Shown: positions 9,978 through 17,927, numbered from the stretch's first letter. The stretch is 64,000 nucleotides of DNA from Pseudomonas marincola (GCF_900116605.1 NZ_FPBC01000001.1:372001-436000); one strand, 5' to 3'. Translations and numbers: made by a program. The notes: generated by a model from the letters alone, not told the origin.

Positions 9978-10424
9978 TCACTGACCCAGGGTCAGGACCT
10001 TCTGCAACATTTGTTTGGCGGTATTCATCATTTCGGCGTTGGTCTGAAAAGCCCGGCTGGCAGAGATCATGTCGGCCATTTCTTCAACCACATTGACGTT
10101 CGGGTAGTAGACGTAGCCGTCTTTATCCGCCGCCGGATGGTTCGGCTCGTAACGCGGCATCAAGGTGCTTTGATCTTCGACAATACCCAGCACCTGCACA
10201 CCACGACCGGCTTCATCCTGCTCGGCGAACAGCGAGCCACGGTCACCGCCTGCCGCCTGCTGGCCGAGCACGGTGGCAAACACCGGGTGGCGCGCGCGAT
10301 AGGTCTGATCCAGGCTTGAGGACACGGTTTCGGCGTTGGCGATGTTGCTCGAAATGGTATTGAGGCGCGTGCTCTGAGCACTCATACCGGTACCGGCAAT
10401 ATTGAATACGCTTGCTAGTGACAT
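9978..10424 (-). CDS. flgC: FlgC, proximal rod protein
   Basis: 148 residues, typical FlgC length. N-terminal STRLNTISSNIANAETVSSS, the central HPAADKDGYVYYPNVNVVEEMADM motif and the C-terminal helix (ASRAFQTNAEMMNTAKQML) are diagnostic. It assembles with FlgB and FlgF in the proximal rod. An AAAGGAG site precedes the start. It is separated from flgB by 14 bp. Confidence 0.97.
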   Translation of the reverse strand: MSLASVFNIAGTGMSAQSTRLNTISSNIANAETVSSSLDQTYRARHPVFATVLGQQAAGGDRGSLFAEQDEAGRGVQVLGIVEDQSTLMPRYEPNHPAADKDGYVYYPNVNVVEEMADMISASRAFQTNAEMMNTAKQMLQKVLTLGQ

Positions 10425-10438
10425 GGCATCAGGCTCCT

Positions 10439-10846
10439 TTATTCGCCGCGCAGGGCGCTGACGAGCCCTTTGAATTTACTGTTGAGCAAGGTAAAGCTGG
10501 CCTGGAAATCCACCGCGTTCTGCGCGTAGTTGGATTGCTCAAGCTGCTCATCGACGGTGTTCTGATCCAGCGAAGGGCTAAGCGGTGTGCGGTACTTTAG
10601 GCTCTCAGTGCTGAACGACACCGTGTCGGCGGCAATGTGCCGGCTGTTGGTCACGTTGAGGCCGCTCATGGCGTTCTTGTTGGCGCCCGCCTGCTCGGCG
10701 AGTACCGAGGCAAAGTCGAGATCACGCGCCTTGTAGTTAGGCGTGTCAGCGTTAGCCATGTTGTTGGCCAGCACTTCTGCACGCTGAGCGCGGAAGCCCA
10801 GTGCTTTTTCGTGGATGCCGAGAGCGCTTTCGAAGCTGATGCTCAT
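10439..10846 (-). CDS. flgB: FlgB, proximal rod protein
   Basis: 135 residues, standard length. It carries the family motif NNMANADTPNYKARDLDF (about 29-46) and the C-terminal helix LEQSNYAQNAVDFQASFTLL. The C-terminal LNSKFKGLVSALRGE is typical of Pseudomonas FlgB. First gene of flgBCDE, with a sigma54-type promoter about 50 bp upstream. Confidence 0.97.
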   Translation of the reverse strand: MSISFESALGIHEKALGFRAQRAEVLANNMANADTPNYKARDLDFASVLAEQAGANKNAMSGLNVTNSRHIAADTVSFSTESLKYRTPLSPSLDQNTVDEQLEQSNYAQNAVDFQASFTLLNSKFKGLVSALRGE

Positions 10847-10897
10847 ACTCAGGAACCTTTGCCGTTAGCCTTGCCAGTTGATCTGTGCAAGTCATAT

Positions 10898-10913
10898 AGC
10901 AAACCCTGTGCCA
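10898..10913 (-). promoter_or_regulatory. sigma54 (RpoN) promoter of flgBCDE
   Basis: The minus strand reads TGGCAC-AGGGT-TTGCT, a consensus -24/-12 element with correct spacing, located 52-67 bp upstream of the flgB start. It is nearly identical to the element before flgF (TGGCAC-AGCCT-TTGCT), which supports coordinate class III flagellar expression. Confidence 0.92.
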
Positions 10914-11083
10914 GTATTAAAAACCCATATAAATCAGCATCTTGGATATTTAAAGCAGCAAATAAAGAGGCAAAGCGGCAAGGCTTTTCCGCATGCGGCA
11001 AGCAGATTCGCCAACCTTGCCGCCCATCACATCGAAGCAAAACCAATCCAAACCGCCCCCAAACCAACCCAAACCGGAGGATG

Positions 11084-11257
11084 GATAGCCCCATCGGGGC
11101 AATCCGTCAGGCGATATCGGCAACAACACATAAATCACCCAAGGAGGCATCACGGCGCACGCCCCGAATTCCGAGCCATACACCCCGCATCGAGCATAAT
11201 CAGCCGCAACCGACAGATCGCCATGACGGATTAGCCTGCGGCTTATTCATCCTCCGG
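11084..11257. repeat. REP-like palindromic unit, copy 1
   Basis: The unit begins CCGGAGGATGGATAGCCCC, continues GGGGCAATCCGTC so that its head folds into a hairpin around a 3-nt loop, and ends with GGATTAGCCTGCGGCTTATTCATCCTCCGG, written here as two imperfect hairpin arms. Its outer ends are inverted copies of each other (CCGGAGGATGGAT / ATTCATCCTCCGG). The interior includes a conserved TCACGGCGCACGCCC segment found in copies 1-3. Confidence 0.85.
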
Positions 11258-11324
11258 TTTGGTCCGCCGTGGTCCGCCGTTGGCGGGGCGCAGGATTTAC
11301 GTTGGCGCAGCGATCACCACACAT

Positions 11325-11507
11325 CCGGAGGATGGATAGCCCCTACGGGGCAATCCGTCGGGCGATATTGGCGGCAATGCATGGTTCACGCGAAGGGGTA
11401 TCACGGCGCACGCCCGCATTTCGAGCCATGCACCCTGCCCCCAGCAATATCCAGCCGCAACCGGTAGATCGCTATGACGGATTAGCCTGCGGTTTATCCA
11501 TCCTCCG
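11325..11507. repeat. REP-like palindromic unit, copy 2
   Basis: Same architecture as copy 1, starting 241 bp later: CCGGAGGATGGATAGCCCC with loop TAC, then GCAATCCGTCGGGCGATATT, ending GGTTTATCCATCCTCCG. The 67-bp spacer before it (GTCCGCCGTT...TTACG...CACCACAC) recurs before copies 3 and 4, so the true tandem period is about 250 bp and includes this spacer. Confidence 0.85.
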
Positions 11508-11575
11508 TCGTGGTCCGCCGTGGTCCGCCGCGGGTGGGGCGCAAAATTTACGCTGGAGCAGCGCTCACCACACAA

Positions 11576-11759
11576 CCGGAGGATGGATAGCCCCAACGGG
11601 GCAATCCGTCGGGCGATATTGGCGTCAATGCATGGTTCACGTGAAGGAGGCATCACGGCGCACGCCCCGAATTCCGAGCCATACACCTCGCATCGAGCAC
11701 AATCAGCCGCAACCGACAGATCGCTATGACGGATTAGCCTGCGGCTTATCCATCCTCCG
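11576..11759. repeat. REP-like palindromic unit, copy 3
   Basis: Starts 251 bp after copy 2. The head hairpin has a complementary change in the loop region (CCCCAACGGGG), and the tail reads GGATTAGCCTGCGGCTTATCCATCCTCCG. Stem sequence is kept while loop bases vary between copies (ATC, TAC, AAC, TGC), as expected if the folded structure is what is conserved. Confidence 0.85.
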
Positions 11760-11837
11760 TCTTGGTCAGCCGTAGTCCGTCATGGTCCGCCGTGGGTGGG
11801 GCGCAGGATTTACGCTGTTGCAGCGTTCGTCGCACAA

Positions 11838-11917
11838 CCGGAGGATGGATAGCCCCTGCGGGGCAATCCGTCGGCCGATATTGGCGGCAATACATGGTTC
11901 ACGCGAAGGGTGCATCA
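11838..11917. repeat. REP-like palindromic unit, copy 4 (truncated)
   Basis: The head (CCGGAGGATGGATAGCCCC, TGC loop, GCAATCCGTCGG) and about 45 further bases match the other copies up to the GCGAAGG stretch. The sequence then diverges near 11917, and the tail palindrome is missing. The next structured element is the hairpin at 11962-11994, made of closely related sequence. Confidence 0.75.
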
Positions 11918-11961
11918 CAGGTCTCGCATCAAGCAAAACCCGTGCATACCCCGAATACAAA

Positions 11962-11994
11962 AATGACGGATTAACCAGCGGTTAATCCGTCATT
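11962..11994 (-). terminator. cheR terminator, perfect 15-bp stem related to the neighbouring repeats
   Basis: AATGACGGATTAACC / GGTTAATCCGTCATT is a perfect 15-bp inverted repeat with a 3-nt loop. On the minus strand it is followed by five T, so it reads as a Rho-independent terminator 38 bp beyond the cheR stop. The arm ATGACGGATTA is also the tail-arm sequence of the adjacent REP-like units, suggesting the terminator derives from one of them or shares their origin. Confidence 0.8.
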
Positions 11995-12032
11995 CATCAA
12001 ACATCAGCAAAGCACCGGGTGTAACGGGCGAA

Positions 12033-12860
12033 TCACTTAACCTTATAAATGATGCCCGGGCTGCACTGCACCATCTGGAACAATTCCGGCAGGCCGTTAA
12101 GCGCCTCCGATGCGCCCAACACCAGATAACCGCCCGGCTTCAATGTGGCGTGCATGCGGGTGAGGATGTCGCGTTTTACCTCGGCCGAGAAGTAAATCAG
12201 CACGTTGCGGCAAAACACGATGTCGAACTTGCCCAACCCGGCGTAGCTGTCGAGCAGGTTTAACGGGCGAAACTCGACACGGCTTTTGATTGCCGGCTTA
12301 ACCTGCCAGCGACCTGGCGCCTTCACATCGAAATAACGATTGAGCCGGTCTGGCGACAAGCCACGGCCAATGGCCAGGCTGTCGTACTCGCCGGTCTTGC
12401 AGTTTGCCAGCATCGACGGCGACAGGTCGGTCGCGACAATCTGCACGCCGCCGCGCAACTGACCGATGTTGCTCTTCTCGAATTCATCGATGCTCATCGA
12501 CAGCGAATAGGGCTCCTGCCCCGACGAACAGGCGGCCGACCAGATGCGCAAACGCTGGCCGGGGAACGTCTTGATCATCTCGGGCAACAGACGCTTCTTC
12601 AGCACTTCGAAGGGGTACGTATCTCGAAACCACAGCGTTTCGTTAGTGGTCATGGCATCCACAACCTGCTCGCGCAAACCACTGCGTGGAGCGCTCTGCA
12701 TGCGCTGAACCAACTCACCGAGCGTTGTGATGCCGTGCTGGGCCATCAACTTGTTCAGCCGGCTGGACACCAGATACTGCTTGTTGGCACCCAACAGAAT
12801 GCCGCAAGCCTTTTCCAGAAAAGCCCGGAACTGATCAAAATCCAAATTACCTGAAGACAA
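12033..12860 (-). CDS. cheR: CheR, chemoreceptor glutamate methyltransferase
   Basis: 275 residues. It transfers methyl groups from S-adenosylmethionine to glutamates of chemoreceptors. Residues about 1-75 form the helical CheR N-domain (FEKACGILLG-like start, YLVSSRLNKLM). The Rossmann domain follows with TTNETLWFRD, RIWSAACSSGQEPYSLSM (SAM site) and DIVFCRNVLIYF. The start is TTG at 12860, preceded by AGGG about 7 bp upstream; no ATG lies near the conserved N-terminus. It lies 102 bp after cheV on the same strand, consistent with the cheVR pair of Pseudomonas. Confidence 0.96.
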   Translation of the reverse strand: MSSGNLDFDQFRAFLEKACGILLGANKQYLVSSRLNKLMAQHGITTLGELVQRMQSAPRSGLREQVVDAMTTNETLWFRDTYPFEVLKKRLLPEMIKTFPGQRLRIWSAACSSGQEPYSLSMSIDEFEKSNIGQLRGGVQIVATDLSPSMLANCKTGEYDSLAIGRGLSPDRLNRYFDVKAPGRWQVKPAIKSRVEFRPLNLLDSYAGLGKFDIVFCRNVLIYFSAEVKRDILTRMHATLKPGGYLVLGASEALNGLPELFQMVQCSPGIIYKVK

Positions 12861-12962
12861 TCGTCAGCCCTGCTTAATATGAAAGTCTTGGCGACTTTAC
12901 ATGAGTTGTATAACAAATGACCAATATCCGGCAGCGTACTGCCGCCGGATGCTCGAGCCAGC

Positions 12963-13898
12963 TTACGCGGGCTCGACGGCACCATTGATGCGCTCGACGA
13001 CTCGCATCGCCAGATCATCGGGGCGGAACTTGGCCAGGAAATCATCCGCGCCAACCTTCTTGACCATTGCCTGGTTGAAGACACCAGACAACGAGGTGTG
13101 CAGCAGAATGTGCAAACCAGCCAAACGGCTGTCCTCACGAATAGCCGCAGTCAGGGTGTAGCCGTCCATTTCCGGCATTTCGATGTCGGATATCAGCATC
13201 AACAATTCATCGCTGGGCGAGCGGCCTTGATCGAGCATGCCGCGCAGATAATCCAGCGCCTGACGCCCATCATTCAGGGCCGTGACCTCAACACCCACAG
13301 TCTGCAGACAACGCATGACCTGCTTGCGCGCCACCGATGAGTCATCGACGATCAACACATGCTTGTTCACCGCAAGGTCCTGGGTCTGCTGATCGACAAC
13401 CCCGACCGAGATAACCTCGGATGTCGGCGACACTTCAGCCAGAACCTTTTCGACGTCAATGATCTCGACCAGATTATTCTCCAGCTGCGTCACTGCCGTC
13501 AGGTAATGGTCGCGGCCGGTTCCCTTGGGTGGTGGATGAATCGCTTCCCAGTTCATGTTGACGATGCGTTCTACCGCACCGACCAGAAACCCCTGAACCT
13601 TGGTGTTGTATTCGGTGATGATCACAAAGCTGCTTTCAAGGTCTGCCAGCGCACGTTTGCCGGTTGCCATCGACAGGTCAATAATCGGAATCGTGCCGCC
13701 ACGAATATTCGCAACGCCACGCACCACAGGGTTCGAGCGCGGCATGCAGGTGAGTTTCGGGCACTGCAGCACCTCTTTCACCTTGAACACGTTAATCCCG
13801 TAGATCTGCTTGCCGTTAAGGCGAAACAGCAACAGCTCCAGGCGATTCTGGCCGACCAGCTGCGTGCGCTGGTTGACTGAATCCATGATACCGACCAT
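12963..13898 (-). CDS. cheV: CheV, CheW-receiver coupling protein
   Basis: 311 residues. A CheW-like domain (about 14-155; NGKQIYGINVFKVKEV, GVANIRGGTIPIIDL) couples receptors to the kinase CheA. A receiver domain follows (about 178-305) with VLIVDDSS and phospho-acceptor D238 in SDIEMPEMDG. The ATG at 13898 is preferred over an upstream in-frame TTG because AAAGGAG is 7-8 bp before it. It is divergent from flgA, the two starts being 76 bp apart. I could not find a convincing sigma28 element for it. Confidence 0.95.
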   Translation of the reverse strand: MVGIMDSVNQRTQLVGQNRLELLLFRLNGKQIYGINVFKVKEVLQCPKLTCMPRSNPVVRGVANIRGGTIPIIDLSMATGKRALADLESSFVIITEYNTKVQGFLVGAVERIVNMNWEAIHPPPKGTGRDHYLTAVTQLENNLVEIIDVEKVLAEVSPTSEVISVGVVDQQTQDLAVNKHVLIVDDSSVARKQVMRCLQTVGVEVTALNDGRQALDYLRGMLDQGRSPSDELLMLISDIEMPEMDGYTLTAAIREDSRLAGLHILLHTSLSGVFNQAMVKKVGADDFLAKFRPDDLAMRVVERINGAVEPA

Positions 13899-13947
13899 AC
13901 CCAAACTCCTTTGCCTGAGTAACCAACATTGCGCTCAGTCGTGCAGA

Positions 13948-13963
13948 CGGCACGGGGCTTGCT
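13948..13963 (+). promoter_or_regulatory. sigma54-like promoter before flgA (probable)
   Basis: CGGCAC-GGGGC-TTGCT matches the -24/-12 consensus with GG and GC correctly spaced. The expected transcription start would fall within one or two bases of the flgA ATG at 13975, giving a leaderless or nearly leaderless message. Either the element is fortuitous or flgA is read without a normal leader; no good Shine-Dalgarno is seen before that ATG. Confidence 0.5.
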
Positions 13964-13974
13964 TTTGACTTCGC

Positions 13975-14718
13975 ATGAATGCAAAAACGACGACATACTG
14001 GCGCCGATCACTTCAAGGCCGCTACCTGACAGGCGCATTAATTGGCGCGCTGAGCCTTTCAGCACAGGCAACAACCTTGTCTGACCAGCTTATCGGCGCG
14101 ACCCGCGAGTTTCTTGAGCTGTCCGTGAGCGACTATTTACAGCGCAGCTCTATCAGCGGCCGTCATGAGATCGAGATCAAGCGCATAGACCCGCGTTTGC
14201 GCCTGCCGACCTGCGACAATGATTTGACTGTCACCCTCGAAAGCCCCAGCGAGCCCGTGGGCCGTGTCACCATGCGCGTGCGCTGTGACAGCACAGCCCG
14301 TTGGACGGTGTTTGTACCGGGCGAGGTACATCTGTATCGCGACGTGGTGATCGCCCAGCGCCCACTTAAACGACGAGCGGTATTAAGTTCGGCAGATATT
14401 GCACTGGCCGAACGCGACATCGGCAGCCTCAATCAAGGCTATCTGACCTCGCTTAATCAGGCGCTCGGCAAAAAACTGACGCGCACCCTGCGCCCGGATC
14501 AAGTGCTTACACCGGCCACAATCGAACTGGCAGAAGCGGTCCGGCGCGGCGATCAAGTCACCATCACCGCCAGCTCGGGTGGCATTCAGGTCAGAATGCC
14601 CGGAGAAGCGTTGTCTGATGGCGCAGTCGGCCGCCAGATCAACGTGCGTAATGTGCGCTCGAGTCGGGTGGTCAAGGCACGCGTAACCGGGCCGGGACAG
14701 GTTGAGGTCAACATGTAA
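13975..14718 (+). CDS. flgA: FlgA, P-ring assembly chaperone
   Basis: 247 residues. A long signal peptide (about 33 residues, with Arg residues then GALIGALSLSAQA) precedes the mature part TTLSDQLIGATREFLEL. The C-terminal two thirds hold the SAF domain (VVIAQRPLKRRAVLSSADI, YLTSLNQALGKKLTRTL), ending QINVRNVRSSRVVKARVTGPGQVEV. FlgA is periplasmic and helps FlgI form the P ring. It heads the plus-strand set flgA-flgM-flgN, though flgM has its own promoter. Confidence 0.95.
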   Translation: MNAKTTTYWRRSLQGRYLTGALIGALSLSAQATTLSDQLIGATREFLELSVSDYLQRSSISGRHEIEIKRIDPRLRLPTCDNDLTVTLESPSEPVGRVTMRVRCDSTARWTVFVPGEVHLYRDVVIAQRPLKRRAVLSSADIALAERDIGSLNQGYLTSLNQALGKKLTRTLRPDQVLTPATIELAEAVRRGDQVTITASSGGIQVRMPGEALSDGAVGRQINVRNVRSSRVVKARVTGPGQVEVNM

Positions 14719-14843
14719 GTGGCGCGCGTCTGGTTAATGGAGGTGCAGGCTGTCGGTTAAGCGCTTGCTGGATTAAACTGCGCGACAGGCATCACCCGAA
14801 ATACCGGCTTCGCCTTGCCAATGAGATTTTTTATCAAAAAGGC

Positions 14844-14870
14844 TAAAGTTTTTGCGAATGAGACCGAAAT
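14844..14870 (+). promoter_or_regulatory. sigma28 (FliA) promoter of flgMN
   Basis: TAAAGTTT-N11-ACCGAAAT closely matches the FliA consensus TAAAGTTT-N11-GCCGATAA, with a perfect -35 and correct spacing, ending 39 bp before the flgM start. This fits the known late-class control of flgM, where the anti-sigma gene is read by the sigma factor that its product inhibits. Confidence 0.85.
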
Positions 14871-14909
14871 ACTGTGTAAGCGTCCATTCACTGCCTGAGG
14901 TTTCGAACT

Positions 14910-15230
14910 ATGGTCATCGACTTAAATCGCCCAATCAACGCACCTACTCCGGGTAATACCGGCCGTACCGGCGCAGCCAAATCTGGCACTGATACGATTA
15001 AAGACCCGGCCACCAGCGCTGCCGAAACCGGCAAGGCCGCAGGCGGCGAGTCCGTCAAGCTCAGCAGTGAAGCCCAGCACATGCAAAAAGCCACGGAAGA
15101 CCTGAAATCAACGCCGGTTGTCGACAGCGAGCGTGTAGCCAAACTCAAGCAAGCCATTGCCGACGGCAGCTACCAAATAGACAATCAGCGAGTTGCCAGC
15201 AAACTGCTGAACCTAGAATCCCAGCGCTAG
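14910..15230 (+). CDS. flgM: FlgM, anti-sigma28 factor
   Basis: 106 residues. The N-terminal half is low in hydrophobics and rich in Thr, Ala and Gly, expected to be disordered for export through the flagellum. The C-terminal half has the sigma28-binding helices ([41 protein letters not shown]). The protein binds FliA until the hook is complete and is then exported. A TGAGG site lies about 10 bp before the ATG. Confidence 0.95.
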   Translation: MVIDLNRPINAPTPGNTGRTGAAKSGTDTIKDPATSAAETGKAAGGESVKLSSEAQHMQKATEDLKSTPVVDSERVAKLKQAIADGSYQIDNQRVASKLLNLESQR

Positions 15231-15323
15231 CCCACGGGCGGCCCTGGTGTGTTGGACGCCTGACAGCCGGAAACACAGGCAGTTACTGCCTGCGCGACCG
15301 TCTGCAACTACCTAGAGCCTGTG

Positions 15324-15794
15324 ATGCACGACACCAAACTGTTGCAGTTGATTCACGCCGACATAATCACTGCCGAGCAACTTGCCGAATTGATCGACCG
15401 CGAGTTCACGGCCCTTGGCGAGCGTGACCTGAAACAACTCGACAGCCTTCTGAGCGCGAAAACGCCGCTGCTGGCGCTGCTCGATCAGAATGCCAAGGCC
15501 CGTAGCCAATTGTTACTGGAACTGGGCCTGACGGCAGATCGCGCCGGCCTGCAAAGCGTCGCCGCCAACAGTGGCGTCGGTGCTGACTTGCTGACACAAA
15601 GCGAAGCCCTGTCCCTGTTGCTCGAACGTTGCCAAGCTGGCAATCTTCGCAACGGCCGTTTGATCCGCACCAGCCAGGCATCGACCCGATCAATGCTCGG
15701 CATCCTGCGCGGCAACGACAGCGCCCCAACGCTCTACGACAGCACCGGTGGCACCTCTCGCACCGGGCAGCAACGACCACTGAGCCAAGCTTAA
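15324..15794 (+). CDS. flgN: FlgN, type III chaperone for FlgK and FlgL
   Basis: 156 residues from the ATG at 15324; an adjoining GTG at 15321 is also possible. The protein is predicted almost wholly helical (AEQLAELIDREFTALGERDLKQLDSLLSAKTPLLALLDQNA), as FlgN chaperones are, and the C-terminus is polar. It holds the hook-associated proteins FlgK and FlgL ready for export. It follows flgM; the 93-bp gap contains a small perfect palindrome (CAGGCAGT/ACTGCCTG at 15276-15292) without a T-run. Confidence 0.9.
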   Translation: MHDTKLLQLIHADIITAEQLAELIDREFTALGERDLKQLDSLLSAKTPLLALLDQNAKARSQLLLELGLTADRAGLQSVAANSGVGADLLTQSEALSLLLERCQAGNLRNGRLIRTSQASTRSMLGILRGNDSAPTLYDSTGGTSRTGQQRPLSQA

Positions 15795-15864
15795 ATAATA
15801 AGACGCCGCCGACCTGATGCACTCGCTGCGTCCGACCACGGCATGTCATGGAGAATTATCTAGC

Positions 15865-16614
15865 GTGTCCAGCCCTTTCCAAGATGCAGACGGCCCGCAG
15901 CCACCGAAGCTGCTTAAAGCCCATGCAGAGATCGTCGCCAACTTGCGCCTCCTGCAAGACAGCAATCAGCCGTTGGTACTCAGCTTCAATGGTCGCAACC
16001 AGCGCTTCCAGAGTTTCATTGTGGAGGTCGACAGTGACAACGGACGCCTGGTCCTGGACGAGCTAGTGCCCAACGATGGCGAGCGTTTCCTCAAAAACGG
16101 CGAGCAATATGCGGTTCAGGCGTTTCATGATGGCGTGCGCATCGCCTGGGAATGTAACCGCGCAACCCAAATCACCGATAAGGGAGACTCGCGCTGCTAC
16201 ATCGCCCCTTTGCCGCTGGAAATAAGCTACTACCAGCGCCGCAGCGCCTATCGCGCACCACTCAAGCAATCGGACGTAGTCGAGATTGAACTGGCGGGAA
16301 ACAAACTGCGCAAAGCCCTCAATGGGGGACTTCAGGATATCTCGGCGACGGGCTGCAAGCTGAAGATCAAGGGCGATGTCAGCGAGTCACTGCAATCCGG
16401 CCAGGTGTATGAAAAGTTCACCGCCAAACTGCCGTTTGGCGCGATCACCACGGCGGTGGAACTGCGCCATATCAGCTATGACGAAAAACTTGATACGACC
16501 ATCGTTGGCGCCCGCTTCTACCGGATGGAAGGATTGATTCAGCGCAATATCGAGCGTTTCGTCTACCAACTCCAGCGTGAGGCACGCCGCTTCGAAAGCG
16601 AAAGCTTTCTCTGA
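15865..16614 (+). CDS. flgZ: FlgZ/YcgR-type PilZ protein, c-di-GMP-responsive flagellar brake
   Basis: 249 residues from GTG 15865. An ATG at 15817 would add 16 residues without family character, whereas the GTG has TGGAGAA about 9 bp upstream. The N-terminal YcgR domain spans about 15-125. The PilZ domain follows with RRSAYR (the RxxxR c-di-GMP site) and DISATGCKL (the D/NxSxxG site). In Pseudomonas this protein slows swimming when c-di-GMP is high. It follows flgN in the same order as in other pseudomonads. Confidence 0.9.
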   Translation: MSSPFQDADGPQPPKLLKAHAEIVANLRLLQDSNQPLVLSFNGRNQRFQSFIVEVDSDNGRLVLDELVPNDGERFLKNGEQYAVQAFHDGVRIAWECNRATQITDKGDSRCYIAPLPLEISYYQRRSAYRAPLKQSDVVEIELAGNKLRKALNGGLQDISATGCKLKIKGDVSESLQSGQVYEKFTAKLPFGAITTAVELRHISYDEKLDTTIVGARFYRMEGLIQRNIERFVYQLQREARRFESESFL

Positions 16615-16620
16615 GCAGAC

Positions 16621-17238
16621 TCACACCTCGATGCGAATCCCCAGGCTTGCCAAGCGTGGCAAGTCTTCCGGGCGATCGACATCCCATAACGGGTCCAGCA
16701 GATGATGCGCCCAACCGAGCTGGCGCAAACGCTGGCAGGTTTTGCGTAAAACCTTCTCTGTGCCCCAAGGCATATCACTGAACAGCAGCGGATCGAGCTG
16801 GCGCAAGCCGAGCAACACATAACCGCCATCTTCGGCCGGGCCAATCACCGCAGGATTCTTGCTCAGCGCGGAACAGGCTTGTTGCAGGTATTCGCCATCC
16901 AGCGCGGGGCAGTCATTGCCGATCAGCATGACCGCGTCGCTACCGGCGAGCCCCAAGGCAGCAATGGTTCGCATACGCTCGCCAAGATCACCGGCCGGCT
17001 GCTCCACCAGCGTCCAGCCATGCTCATCGGCAAGCTCCTGAACGCTTTCATCCGGGCCGTCGTCCAGCCAGATAAAACGGTCACTGAAACCCTCTGCCGG
17101 CAGGCGCATCGCCCGCTCCAGCATCAGGCGCTGCAAGTCGCATGAACCCTCAGGCCCCAACGCCGGGATCAACCGGGTCTTTACGCGCCCGGGAATGGGC
17201 GAGCGTGCGAGCATGTGCAGTGAAATCGACAAACTCAT
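16621..17238 (-). CDS. DUF2064 / TIGR04282-type nucleotidyltransferase-fold protein
   Basis: 205 residues. The N-terminus LHMLARSPIPGRVKTRLIPALG is the signature of a GT-A-fold family often called transferase 1, rSAM/selenodomain-associated. GNDCPAL and AEDGGYVLLG are the other conserved blocks. Its start overlaps the end of the upstream glycosyltransferase gene by 4 bp, so the two are co-translated. The substrate is not known. No radical-SAM or selenodomain partner is visible nearby, so the family name should not be read as function. Confidence 0.82.
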   Translation of the reverse strand: MSLSISLHMLARSPIPGRVKTRLIPALGPEGSCDLQRLMLERAMRLPAEGFSDRFIWLDDGPDESVQELADEHGWTLVEQPAGDLGERMRTIAALGLAGSDAVMLIGNDCPALDGEYLQQACSALSKNPAVIGPAEDGGYVLLGLRQLDPLLFSDMPWGTEKVLRKTCQRLRQLGWAHHLLDPLWDVDRPEDLPRLASLGIRIEV

Positions 17239-17927
17239 GAGCGAGAACCTCGCTGATAGTCGCGCGCTAATTGATCGGGATTAGCGCCGCAATAATAGGC
17301 CAAACGCAGCCTCCACATTAGCCATACAGTACGCCAAACTCCGTTGGTCTCCCAACGCCGGCTTGAGGTCAGCAAGGCCGGACGCAAGCAGACTGGGCGC
17401 TGCAGACGCTTCATGCGGCGACTCAGTTCGATGTCTTCCATCAGGGCAATATCGGCAAAACCGGCATGTTGCGCAAACGCCTCGCGCTTGATGAATATCG
17501 CCTGATCACCGCTGGCGACACCGGTCAGCCGCGAGCGCAGATTGATCATCGTCGCAATCAGGCGCAAAGACGGCCCGGCGCCGGAGAGCCGCACATCAAA
17601 TCGCCCCCAAAGCGGACGTTCACGCAGGGTATCAAGCAAACGTTGCAATGCGGCTGCACTCACACGCGTATCGGCGTGAACAAACCACAGGTACTCGCCG
17701 CTGGCAGCCGCCGCACCGGCATTCATCTGCCGGGCGCGGCCAGGCGCACTTTGCAGCAATTTATCGACCAGTGGCGCGACCCGCTCAGGGGTGCCATCGG
17801 TGCTGCCGCCATCGACCACGATGATCTCGGCACCGGCGCTGCGTAACGGCGCCAGGTCGTTCAGCAGCAGCGGCAACGCCTCTCGCTCATTACGCGCAGG
17901 AATCACGATACTGAGCAGCTCAGCCAT
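17235..17927 (-). CDS. Family 2 glycosyltransferase (TIGR04283 type)
   Basis: 230 residues. GT2 fold: LSIVIPARNEREALPLLLNDL at the start, IIVVDGGSTDGT (nucleotide-binding), GRARQMNAGAAAASGEYLWFVHADTRV (acidic DxD-like metal site). A C-terminal Arg-rich tail follows, typical of this branch. It overlaps the following DUF2064 gene by 4 bp and starts 2 bp after the MFS gene stops, so the three are probably one transcript. The acceptor cannot be told from sequence. Confidence 0.85.
   Translation of the reverse strand: MAELLSIVIPARNEREALPLLLNDLAPLRSAGAEIIVVDGGSTDGTPERVAPLVDKLLQSAPGRARQMNAGAAAASGEYLWFVHADTRVSAAALQRLLDTLRERPLWGRFDVRLSGAGPSLRLIATMINLRSRLTGVASGDQAIFIKREAFAQHAGFADIALMEDIELSRRMKRLQRPVCLRPALLTSSRRWETNGVWRTVWLMWRLRLAYYCGANPDQLARDYQRGSRS

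Larger units (their letters stand above)
10914..12032. other. 1.1 kb non-coding gap between flgB and cheR, filled by a REP-like tandem array
   Basis: No frame here has a plausible ribosome site, start and domain; the open frames are translations of the repeats. From the flgB side it holds an A+T-rich stretch (10914-10975), a long inverted repeat using CGGCAAGG (about 10977) and CCTTGCCG (about 11023), then four tandem REP-like units (11084-11917), and finally the cheR terminator hairpin (11962-11994). Confidence 0.8.

Noticed and set aside
10637..11775. Open frames of up to 276 codons across the flgB-cheR gap
   Set aside because: They are translations of the REP-like units in several frames, start inside flgB antisense, lack ribosome sites and show no domain.
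13899..13975. sigma28 promoter for cheV on the minus strand (TCAA...GCCG)
   Set aside because: The distance between the two elements is two bases too short and the -10 is poor (GCCGTCTG).
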